Assembly: GCF_937936435.1 (NCBI RefSeq)
Contig: NZ_CALDDG010000060.1
Span: 1 to 26,344, forward strand
From: an uncultured Sulfuricurvum sp.
GTDB taxonomy: Bacteria > Campylobacterota > Campylobacteria > Campylobacterales > Sulfurimonadaceae
Direction of reading: 5' to 3'
DNA length: 26,344 bases
The notes beneath the pieces are model-generated. The model made no database searches. It was given only the letters and a program-made list of their open reading frames with translations, and was not told the DNA's origin. Made by a program: the position numbers and the translations under genes. Each line of letters begins with the position of its first letter. Position 1 is the stretch's first letter. Below are positions 1 to 7,530 of this stretch, in pieces.

Positions 1-33
1 ACACTCTTTCCCTACACGACGCTCTTCCGATCT
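1..33 (+). other. Illumina TruSeq read-1 adapter remnant (not genomic)
   Basis: The first 33 bases match the Illumina TruSeq universal / read-1 adapter exactly as I know it, beginning ACACTCTTTCCC and ending GCTCTTCCGATCT. The organism's own sequence begins at about base 34. The reading frame of the following partial gene happens to stay open through the adapter, so residues translated from bases 1-33 should not be counted as protein. Confidence 0.97.
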
Positions 34-35
34 AC

Positions 36-230
36 TCAACGGCGCTCGCTACGCGGTTGGCTCTGTATGAAAACGGCCTGAATGTGTACCTGAACTCGGG
101 TGAGGGGTATCGCAATGCGACGATCGCTTCCAAACGGAAATTAATTGACTATGAGAAGGTCGATATGGAACATAAGATTGCGTGCAATCCCAATGCCAAA
201 AGTTTAAAAGACGGGAACTCTTTTGAATAA
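36..230 (+). CDS. C-terminal fragment of an unrecognised protein
   Basis: An open frame runs from the end of the adapter to a TAA at 228-230, giving 64 residues of a C-terminus. The 5' part of the gene lies off the contig. The fragment starts STALATRLALYENG and ends KSLKDGNSFE. It is mixed alpha/beta in character, has no membrane segment, and I do not recognise a family. Its composition is more GC-balanced than the AT-rich gene that follows. The 68-bp gap to the next start is very AT-rich and shows no clear terminator, so co-transcription is possible. It is called coding because the frame is open and the codon use looks normal. Confidence 0.6.
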   Translation, partial: STALATRLALYENGLNVYLNSGEGYRNATIASKRKLIDYEKVDMEHKIACNPNAKSLKDGNSFE

Positions 231-298
231 TATTCTTTTTTATTAGTTATAGTGTATTATCGTAGCGATTAATAATTAAAAAAGTACGGAATATCGTT

Positions 299-2041
299 AT
301 GCCACTTGAAAAAAGATTTATATCTCATTATATGTTGACAGAGACGATACGTATAGAAGAAAACTATTGTCGGTGGTTAGCCGAGGATATGCGTGCTAAT
401 AAAGAGGTCTGGATCACCGAATTTTTTGAAAAAAGTGAAAATGGTGTAGGAAATAAGTGGCTGAATTTAGCTTCGGAAATAAAAAAGATTTCAACTTCTT
501 CTATCATTCAAATATCTGATTTTTTTCATGAAAGTGATTCAGTTTTTATAGTCACTGAAATGCCGAGAGGGGAAATACTCAAACCTCTGAAACACTATAA
601 TGAAGATCGTTTTCGCAAAATTGGAGAAGAACTTCTAAAGACTCTAATCTTATTGCAACGAAATGGGATAGGATTTGATAGTCTTTCCTTAAACGATATT
701 TTTGTGGATAATAGAGGTGAAATCAAACTTTTTTTTAGCGAAAACTGGATTTTAAAATCAGAAAATGAGAGCCGCGAAAAAGAGATTGCTTTGTTTGCGA
801 TAGTTCTGTTGAATTTTCTAGGTTTTGAGAATGAAGAAAAAATTGAGATAACCCAAGATTTTTTAAAAGAGTTTGCACCTGAAAAGATATATCCGTTGTT
901 TGAAGAGACATTAATTGATCGGAAAAATCATCGTTTTGAAGCTCTCAGTCGTTATTTTCAAGAAAAAATGAAAGTTAGTGTTGATCCGATGATAGATACT
1001 GATGAGGCTGAATCTTTTAAATTGAATAGATCGATGCGCTATGTTATGTTGGGAATTTTAGCGGTAGTTATGTATATGATGTTAACTTCTAATAATGATA
1101 TAGCTAAAAGCAAATGGTTTGATGTATGGCGTTATCAGGTACTTGCGAATATGGGAATGTCAGAACCGCAGCGTATTTTGGGTGAACTGTATGAAAAAGG
1201 GTATGGTGTCGAGAGGGATATGATCCGATCGATTGAATGGTATAGAAAAGCGGCACAGAGTGGAAACGTATATGCTCAAATGAGTTTAGGTCATTTTTAC
1301 GATAAAGGGATCGGAGTTCCTTTGGATAGAAAGCAGGCACTTTATTGGTTTACATTGGCAGCTACAAATGGAGATAAAATTGCAAAAGAATATGTAGCAT
1401 TATTGAGCGGACCCAGTAAAGAGGAAGTTGATAAGAAAGAGATAGTTAAAAAAGAAGAAGAGAACTCAACCAAACAAGATGACAAAAACCTCAAACAAGA
1501 TACGACAAATAATCAGCCTTTAGAGACTATTAAAAATCCAGCAAATGGTACAGAGGAAGTATCTAAACAAAGTATTCAAGGTAATGAGATGTTTATGGAT
1601 GCAGAAAATGTTCCGGTTGGAGGAAGTGGTGGATTGGAAATTACAAACAATCAAACGGTTGCTCAATCTTTCACCACTACTCACAGAGGGAGACTCCTGG
1701 CTATCGATCTGATTGATTTAAAAATTCATCGATGTTTACCAAAAGAAAGTTTATATGTTTCCCTTGTGAATATAGAAAATGGTCAATTAGGCGTATATAG
1801 TTTTTTTACTCGGGAGTTACATCCGAATGAAGTTACCAATACAACACGATTATATTTTGGTAGTTATGGACCGATTGTAAATCCTGGTGAACAGTATGCT
1901 GTCTTTTTGCAAACAAAAGCAAATGGATGTACGTATGCATGGGGCGGAGAGTATGAAACATATGATGGAGGAGAAACCTTTATTAATAAAATACAAAATA
2001 AGAGAGATATGAAATTTAGAAGTTTTATACGGGAAGATTGA
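299..2041 (+). CDS. Membrane-anchored pseudokinase / Sel1-repeat / beta-sandwich fusion protein
   Basis: This 580-residue protein looks modular. Residues about 8-225 resemble a protein kinase fold that has lost catalysis. The VAIK-type strand reads VWITEFFE (37-44), with Thr in place of Lys. The catalytic loop reads FDSLSLNDIFVD (126-137), keeping Asn132 but lacking HRD Asp. The DFG position reads LFFS (144-147). A single membrane segment lies at about 247-262. Two Sel1 repeats (GxGVxxDxxxAxxWYxxAA pattern) span about 288-360, followed by a Lys/Glu-rich linker (about 372-430). The last 140 residues (AQSFTTTHRGRLLAIDL, then NPGEQYAVFLQ, then YAWGG, YDGGETF) resemble the jelly-roll domains common at the ends of bacterial surface proteins. 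The kinase part would be cytoplasmic and the rest periplasmic. The gene is clearly AT-richer than its neighbours, which suggests transfer. No strong Shine-Dalgarno is visible before 299. Function unknown; signal sensing is inference. Confidence 0.8.
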   Translation: MPLEKRFISHYMLTETIRIEENYCRWLAEDMRANKEVWITEFFEKSENGVGNKWLNLASEIKKISTSSIIQISDFFHESDSVFIVTEMPRGEILKPLKHYNEDRFRKIGEELLKTLILLQRNGIGFDSLSLNDIFVDNRGEIKLFFSENWILKSENESREKEIALFAIVLLNFLGFENEEKIEITQDFLKEFAPEKIYPLFEETLIDRKNHRFEALSRYFQEKMKVSVDPMIDTDEAESFKLNRSMRYVMLGILAVVMYMMLTSNNDIAKSKWFDVWRYQVLANMGMSEPQRILGELYEKGYGVERDMIRSIEWYRKAAQSGNVYAQMSLGHFYDKGIGVPLDRKQALYWFTLAATNGDKIAKEYVALLSGPSKEEVDKKEIVKKEEENSTKQDDKNLKQDTTNNQPLETIKNPANGTEEVSKQSIQGNEMFMDAENVPVGGSGGLEITNNQTVAQSFTTTHRGRLLAIDLIDLKIHRCLPKESLYVSLVNIENGQLGVYSFFTRELHPNEVTNTTRLYFGSYGPIVNPGEQYAVFLQTKANGCTYAWGGEYETYDGGETFINKIQNKRDMKFRSFIRED

Positions 2042-2042
2042 A

Positions 2043-2354
2043 TTATAAACGAAAATGAGGCTCTTTTAGCCGATAGTGCTCGATGAGGTGGCGCAGACGG
2101 TTTTCGTTGAAACGCCAAAAGTGTTTCGGATCAAATTCGGGATGTTCCGTCATTATCCGGTAGAGGGATTCTTCATCCGGCTGATCGTACATGTTGTTGC
2201 ACTCGAGCATGATCCGCTCCAGCAGTGCAACCGATTCGGGAGTCGTATCATCATCTGAGAGCCGTTTTGTCGGAAAAAAATAATAAAGTTTCCATACCGA
2301 GAGCCCAAGCCCTGCGATAAAGGCAGCCATCATGATCCATTGTATTTTTGTCAT
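2043..2354 (-). CDS. Small single-pass membrane protein, unknown function
   Basis: This 103-residue protein has an N-terminal hydrophobic segment at about 5-27 (IQWIMMAAFIAGLGLSVW). An acidic, polar domain follows (about 31-103), rich in Glu, Asp, His and Arg. There is no lipobox or convincing cleavage site, so it is probably anchored with the C-terminal part outside the membrane or in the cytoplasm. It is the last gene of the minus-strand operon and starts 5 bp after the ribE stop, without an obvious Shine-Dalgarno, which suggests translational coupling. It ends 1 bp from the convergent pseudokinase gene. I do not recognise a named family. Confidence 0.75.
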   Translation of the reverse strand: MTKIQWIMMAAFIAGLGLSVWKLYYFFPTKRLSDDDTTPESVALLERIMLECNNMYDQPDEESLYRIMTEHPEFDPKHFWRFNENRLRHLIEHYRLKEPHFRL

Positions 2355-2359
2355 AATGG

Positions 2360-2974
2360 TTAATAGAGTGAACTGATATGATCGATGTCATTCCAGCTCA
2401 TTTTTTGGGTAGTGGATGCGGTGAGGATATGACGCATATAGCGGGCGAATACATCGGTTTCGATATTGACTCTCGTCCCTTTCTTATAGGTTCCGAACAG
2501 CGTTTCGCGCATCGTAATCGGGATAATCGTGAGGCGAAACGCATCGTTCATCACCTCATTGACGGTAAGGCTGACACCGTCGATGGTAATCGATCCTTTC
2601 GGAGGGATCAGGGGGATGAATTCGGAATCTACATTGACGATCACATCATAGCTGTTACCGTTATCGGTGATCGAGGCGATTGTGCCGATCGTATCGATAT
2701 GTCCCTGTACGATATGCCCTTCAAAACGTTCCCCCATCATCATAGCCGGTTCAATATGGACGTTCCCGCGCAGTTTTTCAGTTGCGATATGTTCCAGTGT
2801 TTCGGGAGAGAGCTCGACAGAAAAACCGTCACTCTCGATACTGACGACCGAGAGACAGGTACCATTGATCGCGATGGAGTCACCGAGTTTCGGTTTATGA
2901 GCAGCTTTGAGGGAGAGACGGTTCCCACCGAAATGTTTGACGCTGGCCATCTCCCGAATCAATCCTGTAAACAC
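2360..2974 (-). CDS. ribE: Riboflavin synthase alpha subunit
   Basis: RibE dismutates two molecules of 6,7-dimethyl-8-ribityllumazine into riboflavin and a pyrimidinedione, the last step of vitamin B2 synthesis, in the cytoplasm. The protein is 204 residues, the usual length. It has the diagnostic N-terminus (V/M)FTGLI, a first barrel with GDSIAINGTCLSV, the link segment GERFEGHIVQGHIDTIG, and a second barrel with GSITIDGVSLTVNEV, so the two homologous lumazine-binding halves are complete. The start codon is GTG at 2974 and lies inside the 3' end of the preceding gene (16-bp overlap), so translation is probably coupled. The name ribC is also used in some species. Confidence 0.97.
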   Translation of the reverse strand: MFTGLIREMASVKHFGGNRLSLKAAHKPKLGDSIAINGTCLSVVSIESDGFSVELSPETLEHIATEKLRGNVHIEPAMMMGERFEGHIVQGHIDTIGTIASITDNGNSYDVIVNVDSEFIPLIPPKGSITIDGVSLTVNEVMNDAFRLTIIPITMRETLFGTYKKGTRVNIETDVFARYMRHILTASTTQKMSWNDIDHISSLY

Positions 2975-3870
2975 GCGTATCCTTCTTCGATGCTGGTATA
3001 TTTCCCTGCGGCAAATCCGAGAAATGCCGCATTTAATCGTACCATTTTAGCAAGATTCTCGTCCGGAAAACGGATGAGATGGTGCATGGCCTCTAAACTC
3101 ATCTCCTCTTTCGCACCGATCGGTTCGATCCCAAACATTTCGGGATCGACGGAATGGGTAGTAATTTCGCCGTTTTCGACAATTTTATATTTTGTTTTTT
3201 TAAGGATTTCGGGTGTCCCCTCATGCCCCTGTACGATGACGAGCCGACGGTAGTATGTGGCGTAGAGGGAGCTGTAAAGATCAAAATACGGCGCATGGTG
3301 CATCCCGATCAATGCAATCGGGGCGAGAAAGTTCAGTTTTTCGATGGTATTGAACGCCGTGCGCACACCGATATCGTTGCGCAATTTTGTGAGATCACTG
3401 ATCCCTGGCATGAGGTCGCGGCGGTTATGGAGGCGGAGATTGGGAGCGGTGATATCAAAGTTATCAAGCGATTCCCCGTATTTAGGCCCGAGTGGGAGAT
3501 CGTACACGGCATGAAACGTTATATCGCTTATCAATGCGGCGGCATGGAGCATAATCGGGTAAAACTTCGCTTTGCCATCCATCGGATAGCCGATTTCCAC
3601 CCCTTCCAAACATTTAGGCAGCAATTGCTCCGCCAGATAATCGATACATCCCTGAAGTTCCTCATCCCGTTCCCCCTGAACACGCCAGCCGAGTAAAAAT
3701 GCGCTGATAGCGGTATCGGGGACGAGGCGTTGCAGGATAAGATGCAACGCGTCTTTGGCTTCATCGTATGTGAGCGGGCGGTTTCCTTTCGGTCCGGTTC
3801 CGACGGCACGGATATAGCTTAAAAAACGGAGATGCTCCGGGGAGAAGGTACGATTTGTTTTGGTTACCAA
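2959..3870 (-). CDS. TrpD2/YbiB-like glycosyltransferase-family-3 protein
   Basis: This 303-residue protein resembles the anthranilate phosphoribosyltransferase (TrpD) fold in its YbiB/TrpD2 branch. An N-terminal helical domain reads AVGTGPKGNRPLTYDEAKDA (22-41), and an alpha/beta domain begins at about residue 90. The glycine-rich phosphoribosyl-diphosphate loop expected of true TrpD (GTGGD) is not visible; the equivalent region reads LPLGPKYGESLDNF. It is therefore unlikely to be the tryptophan enzyme. E. coli YbiB is reported to bind nucleic acid, so that is one possible role here. The start is TTG, supported by a GAGGG element about 8 bases upstream. The gene overlaps the Sel1 gene before it by 7 bp and ribE after it by 16 bp. 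Confidence 0.8.
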   Translation of the reverse strand: MVTKTNRTFSPEHLRFLSYIRAVGTGPKGNRPLTYDEAKDALHLILQRLVPDTAISAFLLGWRVQGERDEELQGCIDYLAEQLLPKCLEGVEIGYPMDGKAKFYPIMLHAAALISDITFHAVYDLPLGPKYGESLDNFDITAPNLRLHNRRDLMPGISDLTKLRNDIGVRTAFNTIEKLNFLAPIALIGMHHAPYFDLYSSLYATYYRRLVIVQGHEGTPEILKKTKYKIVENGEITTHSVDPEMFGIEPIGAKEEMSLEAMHHLIRFPDENLAKMVRLNAAFLGFAAGKYTSIEEGYACLQD

Positions 3871-4550
3871 ACGATTTTTCCCTCTTCCTGTAAGCCCTGA
3901 ATGATCATTTTAGCCTTTTCATGGCCGTTGTAGGCGGCTTTCCGGCACCACTCCAGGGCCTTATCATGGTCGGCATCGCACCCGAATCCCTGATCGTACA
4001 TAAGGCCTAGGTTAAACTGTGCTTCGGGGAGGTTCATCGCGGCAGCACGTGAAAAGCAGATAAAGGCTCTGGCATAGTCCTGATGAACGCCGTGCCCCTC
4101 TTTATAGAGGACGCCTAGATTGTTAAAGGCATTGGGATTTCCCCGTTTGGCGGCTTCTTCGTACCAAAAAGCGGCTTCCGAGAAGTTTTGAACGCATCCG
4201 ATTCCCCGCTCCAAGCTGAGACCGGCTTCGTATTGTGCCTGCGGGAATTCTAAAACAGCGGAGCGGATCAGCAGTTCGTGCGATTTGAACTGATCGTGGG
4301 GAACGACAATCCCATCGGCATACATCAGGGCGAGATTATAGATGGCGGCAGGCTCATTTAGCTCTGCGGCACGGCTATACAATGCAAACGCTTTTTCCAA
4401 GGAACTCTCTACGCCCAGCCCCTTTTGATAGAGATACCCCAGTGATGAGAGTGCGGTCGGATTTTCCTGATGCGCGAGGTTTTCAAACAGTTCCCGCGCT
4501 TTGGTATAGTCTTGGGCATTAAAAGCATCGAACGCGGCCTGAAGCATCAT
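3864..4550 (-). CDS. Cytoplasmic Sel1-like repeat protein
   Basis: This protein of 228 residues is almost entirely five Sel1-type repeats of exactly 36 residues, at about 31-66, 67-102, 103-138, 139-174 and 175-210. Each has the pattern A..(N/S)LG.(L/M)Y..G.GV....KA..WY..AA. A short N-terminal helix pair (AFDAFNAQDYTKARELF) resembles a TPR unit. There is no signal peptide, unlike the secreted cysteine-rich Sel1 proteins of Helicobacter. Sel1 repeats form an alpha-solenoid that usually scaffolds protein contacts; the partner is unknown. The frame extends one codon further to a TTG at 4553. I prefer ATG 4550, which has AAGG about 9 bases upstream. Confidence 0.88.
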   Translation of the reverse strand: MMLQAAFDAFNAQDYTKARELFENLAHQENPTALSSLGYLYQKGLGVESSLEKAFALYSRAAELNEPAAIYNLALMYADGIVVPHDQFKSHELLIRSAVLEFPQAQYEAGLSLERGIGCVQNFSEAAFWYEEAAKRGNPNAFNNLGVLYKEGHGVHQDYARAFICFSRAAAMNLPEAQFNLGLMYDQGFGCDADHDKALEWCRKAAYNGHEKAKMIIQGLQEEGKIVW

Positions 4551-4595
4551 CAAAGTACCTTATATTTCATTTTCGGTGATTATAGCAAAGCGCTC

Positions 4596-4793
4596 TTAAC
4601 GCCGAACTTTTCGATCCTGACGCTGTTTTTCCTTAAGTTTGGTTACAACGTCTTTAAGCTCTTCTTTCTTTTTTAAAAGCTGTTCGCGGATCAGATATTC
4701 GTCTCCACCGTCGATTTCAGGGTCGTACTCAACTGTTTCGGGAGTATAATTTTTCAGAAGTTCTTCTAAAGATTTGGTGTTAGCGGCATCCAT
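4596..4793 (-). CDS. Small charged protein, probably coiled coil, unknown function
   Basis: This protein of 65 residues is very rich in Lys, Glu and Asp. The second half (about 36-65, LIREQLLKKKEELKDVV then LKEKQRQDRKVRR) is likely a single long amphipathic helix or coiled coil ending in a basic tail. The first half contains the acidic stretch EYDPEIDGGDEY. ATG 4793 is chosen because AGGTGA lies 5 bases before it; an in-frame GTG at 4802 overlaps that ribosome-binding site and is less likely. It is the first gene of the minus-strand operon and is divergent from mnmG. I do not recognise a family. Confidence 0.7.
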   Translation of the reverse strand: MDAANTKSLEELLKNYTPETVEYDPEIDGGDEYLIREQLLKKKEELKDVVTKLKEKQRQDRKVRR

Positions 4794-4824
4794 CGTTGTC
4801 ACCTGTCATCAAAATATTTTCTTA

Positions 4825-4830
4825 ATTGTA
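4825..4830 (-). promoter_or_regulatory. Candidate -10 element for the minus-strand operon
   Basis: Read on the minus strand this is TACAAT, about 32 bases before the ATG of the small charged protein. The -35 region is not recognisable, which is common in Campylobacterota. It is the best -10 match on this strand in the divergent gap. Confidence 0.4.
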
Positions 4831-4851
4831 GAGTATTTTTCCTTTCCCTTT

Positions 4852-4879
4852 TTATAGCTTTCAACATGGGAAGCTATAA
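4852..4879. promoter_or_regulatory. 9-bp inverted repeat in the mnmG divergent promoter region
   Basis: TTATAGCTT (4852-4860) and AAGCTATAA (4871-4879) are perfect reverse complements separated by 10 bases. The right arm overlaps the mnmG -10 hexamer TATAAT (4875-4880). The symmetry and spacing fit an operator for a dimeric regulator. They also fit two mirror-image -10 elements that fire in both directions. Confidence 0.5.
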
Positions 4880-4880
4880 T
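4875..4880 (+). promoter_or_regulatory. Candidate mnmG promoter -10 element (TATAAT)
   Basis: A perfect TATAAT lies 32 bases before the mnmG start. With a 17-bp spacer the -35 hexamer would be TTATAG, a poor match. The assignment rests on the -10 alone and on its position in a divergent intergenic region. Confidence 0.5.
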
Positions 4881-4912
4881 TGCATTCATAATTTACGTAA
4901 AAAGAAGCAATA

Positions 4913-6784
4913 ATGAATTATGACGTAATCGTCGTCGGCGGAGGACACGCCGGAATCGAAGCCGCTCTCGCTTCGGCGCGCATGGGGCACAATACGCTGC
5001 TTGTCTCTATATTGGCCGAACAGGTAGGAGCGACAAGCTGTAACCCTGCCGTCGGAGGATTGGCAAAAGGACATTTGGTACGCGAACTTGATGCGCTTGG
5101 CGGAGAGATGGGACTGTTGACTGATGAAGCGGGTATCCAGTTTCGCATCCTCAATATCACGAAAGGACCCGCCGTTCGCGGAAGCCGCGCACAGATCGAT
5201 ATGGACCGTTACCGTGTGATCGCCCGTAACACGATTCTTACAACCCCGAATATGTCTCTGATCCAAGAGACGGTCACTGCCCTCATCATCGAAGAGGGGG
5301 CAGTGGTCGGAGTTCGTACCCATTTGCTCAACGAATACCGCGCGAAAAAGGTCATTTTGACAACAGGAACGTTTCTAAACGGTGTGGTGCATATCGGAGA
5401 GATTACCCAAGAAGCGGGACGCTTCGGCGAATTCCCGGCGAAAGGGCTCACCGACTCACTGCGCGAAGCGGGGCTGAATGTCGGACGGCTGAAGACGGGA
5501 ACCTGCCCCCGCGTCGACAGCTCATCGATCGATTTTTCGGTGATGGAGATCCAAGACGGGGACGAACTTCCGAATCCGTTCAGTTTCCGCACCGACCGTG
5601 CCGAATTTGCCCGCACCAAAAAGCAGCTTCCGTGTTACATCGCCTACACGAACGAAGAAACCCACAGCCTGATTGAGGGGAACTTTCACCGGGCACCGCT
5701 CTTTACCGGACAGATCGAGGGGGTAGGGCCGCGCTATTGTCCGAGTATCGAGGATAAGATCAACCGTTTCCGTGACAAAGAGCGTCATCACCTCTTTATC
5801 GAACCTCAAACGGCAGAGAATACCGAGTGCTATATCAACGGGATGTCCACCTCTCTCCCTCCCGACGTTCAGCGTGCGATGATCCATTCGGTACATGGGA
5901 TGGAGAACGCGAAAATCGTCCGTTACGGATATGCTATCGAGTACGATTATGTTGATCCGACTGAGCTGAAACACACGCTGGAGACGAAAAAGGTCAAAAA
6001 TCTTTATTGTGCCGGACAGATCAACGGAACGACGGGATACGAAGAGGCGGCGGCACAGGGGATGATGGCGGGGATTAATGCCGCACTCTCGCTTCAGGGG
6101 AAAGAACCCCTTATCTTGCGCCGCGACGAAGCCTACATCGGCGTGTTGATCGATGATTTGGTGACCAAAGGGACGAAAGAGCCCTACCGTATGTTCACTT
6201 CCCGCGCCGAGTACCGACTCTTGCTTCGTGAAGAGACGGCAGACTTGCGTCTGGGGCGTTACGGTCATGCCCTTGGGCTGATTGATGATGCTCAGATGGA
6301 GCGGATCGAGGAAAAACGGACTCAAATCGCAGAGGGACTGAAGCTTCTCGAAGAAACCGTCTATACGCCGAACAAAGAGTTCTTGGCATTTTTGGCCTCT
6401 ATCGACGAGGAGCACATTACCGATAAACTCACCGCAACCCAGCTTGTTTCACGCAAAAGTTTTGAACTGGACAAGTTGGTGAAACTGATCCCGAGTTTCG
6501 CAGAGCTTGACCCCTATATTCAAGAGCAGATTTTGATCGAGGCCAAATACGCCCGTTACGTTGAGAAACAAAGCGATGACATCGAGCGGATGAATAAGAT
6601 GCTTCACATCGCCATCCCTGAGAATTTTGATTTTAAATCGGTTTCGGGACTATCGAACGAGATCGTGGATAAGCTCTATAAATTTAATCCGCCGACATTG
6701 CAGGCGGCATCGCAGATCAGCGGGATAACCCCTGCCGCTCTCGATATTCTCCATATCTACATCAAAATGGCTGCTAAAAAGTAG
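4913..6784 (+). CDS. mnmG: tRNA uridine-5-carboxymethylaminomethyl modification enzyme MnmG (GidA)
   Basis: MnmG is an FAD protein that works with the GTPase MnmE to install (carboxymethyl)aminomethyl groups on wobble uridine 34 of several tRNAs. The 623-residue protein is full length. The FAD-binding Rossmann motif GGGHAG is at 9-14. It is followed by the family signatures SCNPAVGGLAKGHLVRE, GPAVRGSRAQID, TGTFLNGVVHIG, RLKTGTCPRVD, YCPSIEDKI, GTTGYEEAAAQGMMAGINAAL and TSRAEYRLLLR. The C-terminal helical domain for MnmE/tRNA contact is intact. The start at 4913 follows an AAGAAG purine run and a TATAAT promoter element. Partner mnmE is not in the window. The gene is GC-rich compared with the flanking accessory genes. 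Confidence 0.98.
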   Translation: MNYDVIVVGGGHAGIEAALASARMGHNTLLVSILAEQVGATSCNPAVGGLAKGHLVRELDALGGEMGLLTDEAGIQFRILNITKGPAVRGSRAQIDMDRYRVIARNTILTTPNMSLIQETVTALIIEEGAVVGVRTHLLNEYRAKKVILTTGTFLNGVVHIGEITQEAGRFGEFPAKGLTDSLREAGLNVGRLKTGTCPRVDSSSIDFSVMEIQDGDELPNPFSFRTDRAEFARTKKQLPCYIAYTNEETHSLIEGNFHRAPLFTGQIEGVGPRYCPSIEDKINRFRDKERHHLFIEPQTAENTECYINGMSTSLPPDVQRAMIHSVHGMENAKIVRYGYAIEYDYVDPTELKHTLETKKVKNLYCAGQINGTTGYEEAAAQGMMAGINAALSLQGKEPLILRRDEAYIGVLIDDLVTKGTKEPYRMFTSRAEYRLLLREETADLRLGRYGHALGLIDDAQMERIEEKRTQIAEGLKLLEETVYTPNKEFLAFLASIDEEHITDKLTATQLVSRKSFELDKLVKLIPSFAELDPYIQEQILIEAKYARYVEKQSDDIERMNKMLHIAIPENFDFKSVSGLSNEIVDKLYKFNPPTLQAASQISGITPAALDILHIYIKMAAKK

Positions 6785-6821
6785 CCTCTCCCCTTTTACT
6801 CTATTTATTGTGCGAAAATTA

Positions 6822-6827
6822 TATAAT
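6822..6827 (+). promoter_or_regulatory. Candidate -10 element for the lipoprotein gene
   Basis: TATAAT lies 32 bases before the chosen lipoprotein start, downstream of the mnmG stop. There is no well-spaced -35, so this is based on the -10 hexamer and position only. Confidence 0.4.
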
Positions 6828-6858
6828 CCTTTTTAAAAGTGATATAGTAGGAATTGAC

Positions 6859-7428
6859 ATGAAAAAGATGTATAGTTTAGTAGCAGTAGTTGTCTTAATG
6901 ACAGGATGCTCATATAAAAATGAGACGATAGAACTTCCATCATACAAAACTCAGTATTTGAGTCAAACGACACAGGATCAGCATAGCGAATCGTTTTTAT
7001 CCGTAACGGATGCGAGAGAAGATAAGACTTCAATAGGATATGTAGAAGCCAATAGTCAAGTAACGTCAAAGTTCTACAGCAATGTAGATTTTGCGGAAAG
7101 ATACAAAGAGGGATTGGCGAATGCATTAAAATCTGCTAAGTTTAACTTGAGCGATAATCCTGCCGGTGCGGATACAACGATAGACGTAAAAATTAAAGCT
7201 ATCCAGATAGTTTATAACGACACCAATAAATTTGATGAAAATCTTCATGGGAAAATCATCATCGAAGTAACGCTAAACAAACAGGGTAAAAAAATCGAAC
7301 AAACGTTTACGCAAAAACAAGGAAAATGGATAAAACCATCATATAGTTCAAAAGATATTGAACCTTTCCTGTACACGATTTTTACCGATAGTATTAATTC
7401 GATAGTAGCCAAGTTAGTTGTTCAGTAA
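6859..7428 (+). CDS. YajG-like outer-membrane-type lipoprotein
   Basis: This protein of 189 residues has a lipoprotein signal, MKKMYSLVAVVVLMTGC, with the acylated cysteine at 17. The frame extends upstream to 6808. ATG 6859 is chosen because it is preceded by TAGGAAT and gives a canonical lipoprotein leader. The mature part (about 45-189) follows the YajG-type layout: a strand with a VxDxRxDK motif (VTDAREDKTSIGYV), a helix (ERYKEGLANALKSAKF), then ADTTIDVKIKAIQIVY and further strands. The biochemical role of YajG-like proteins is not established. It is AT-rich relative to mnmG and stands alone, with about 100 bp on the downstream side. Confidence 0.75.
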   Translation: MKKMYSLVAVVVLMTGCSYKNETIELPSYKTQYLSQTTQDQHSESFLSVTDAREDKTSIGYVEANSQVTSKFYSNVDFAERYKEGLANALKSAKFNLSDNPAGADTTIDVKIKAIQIVYNDTNKFDENLHGKIIIEVTLNKQGKKIEQTFTQKQGKWIKPSYSSKDIEPFLYTIFTDSINSIVAKLVVQ

Positions 7429-7530
7429 AACAAACTCTATGACAGATGATAAGGGTGACTTTTAAACCGTTCGGTAGAATTATAGATACGCATACACCAT
7501 TTCAAAACTTTTTGATATGAAAGGGTACAA

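Noticed and set aside
2378..3253. A 291-codon plus-strand frame across ribE and the TrpD2-like gene
   Set aside because: It lies antisense to two genes with clear family motifs and overlapping starts and stops. Its product shows no recognisable motif.
2959..3870. Anthranilate phosphoribosyltransferase (trpD)
   Set aside because: The GTGGD phosphoribosyl-diphosphate loop is not visible, no other trp gene is nearby, and the N-terminal pattern fits the TrpD2/YbiB branch better.
5522..6415. A long open frame (297 codons) on the minus strand within mnmG
   Set aside because: It is antisense to a fully recognised, motif-complete mnmG. Its translation is Arg/His/Phe-rich with no family resemblance, typical of the shadow frame of a GC-balanced gene.
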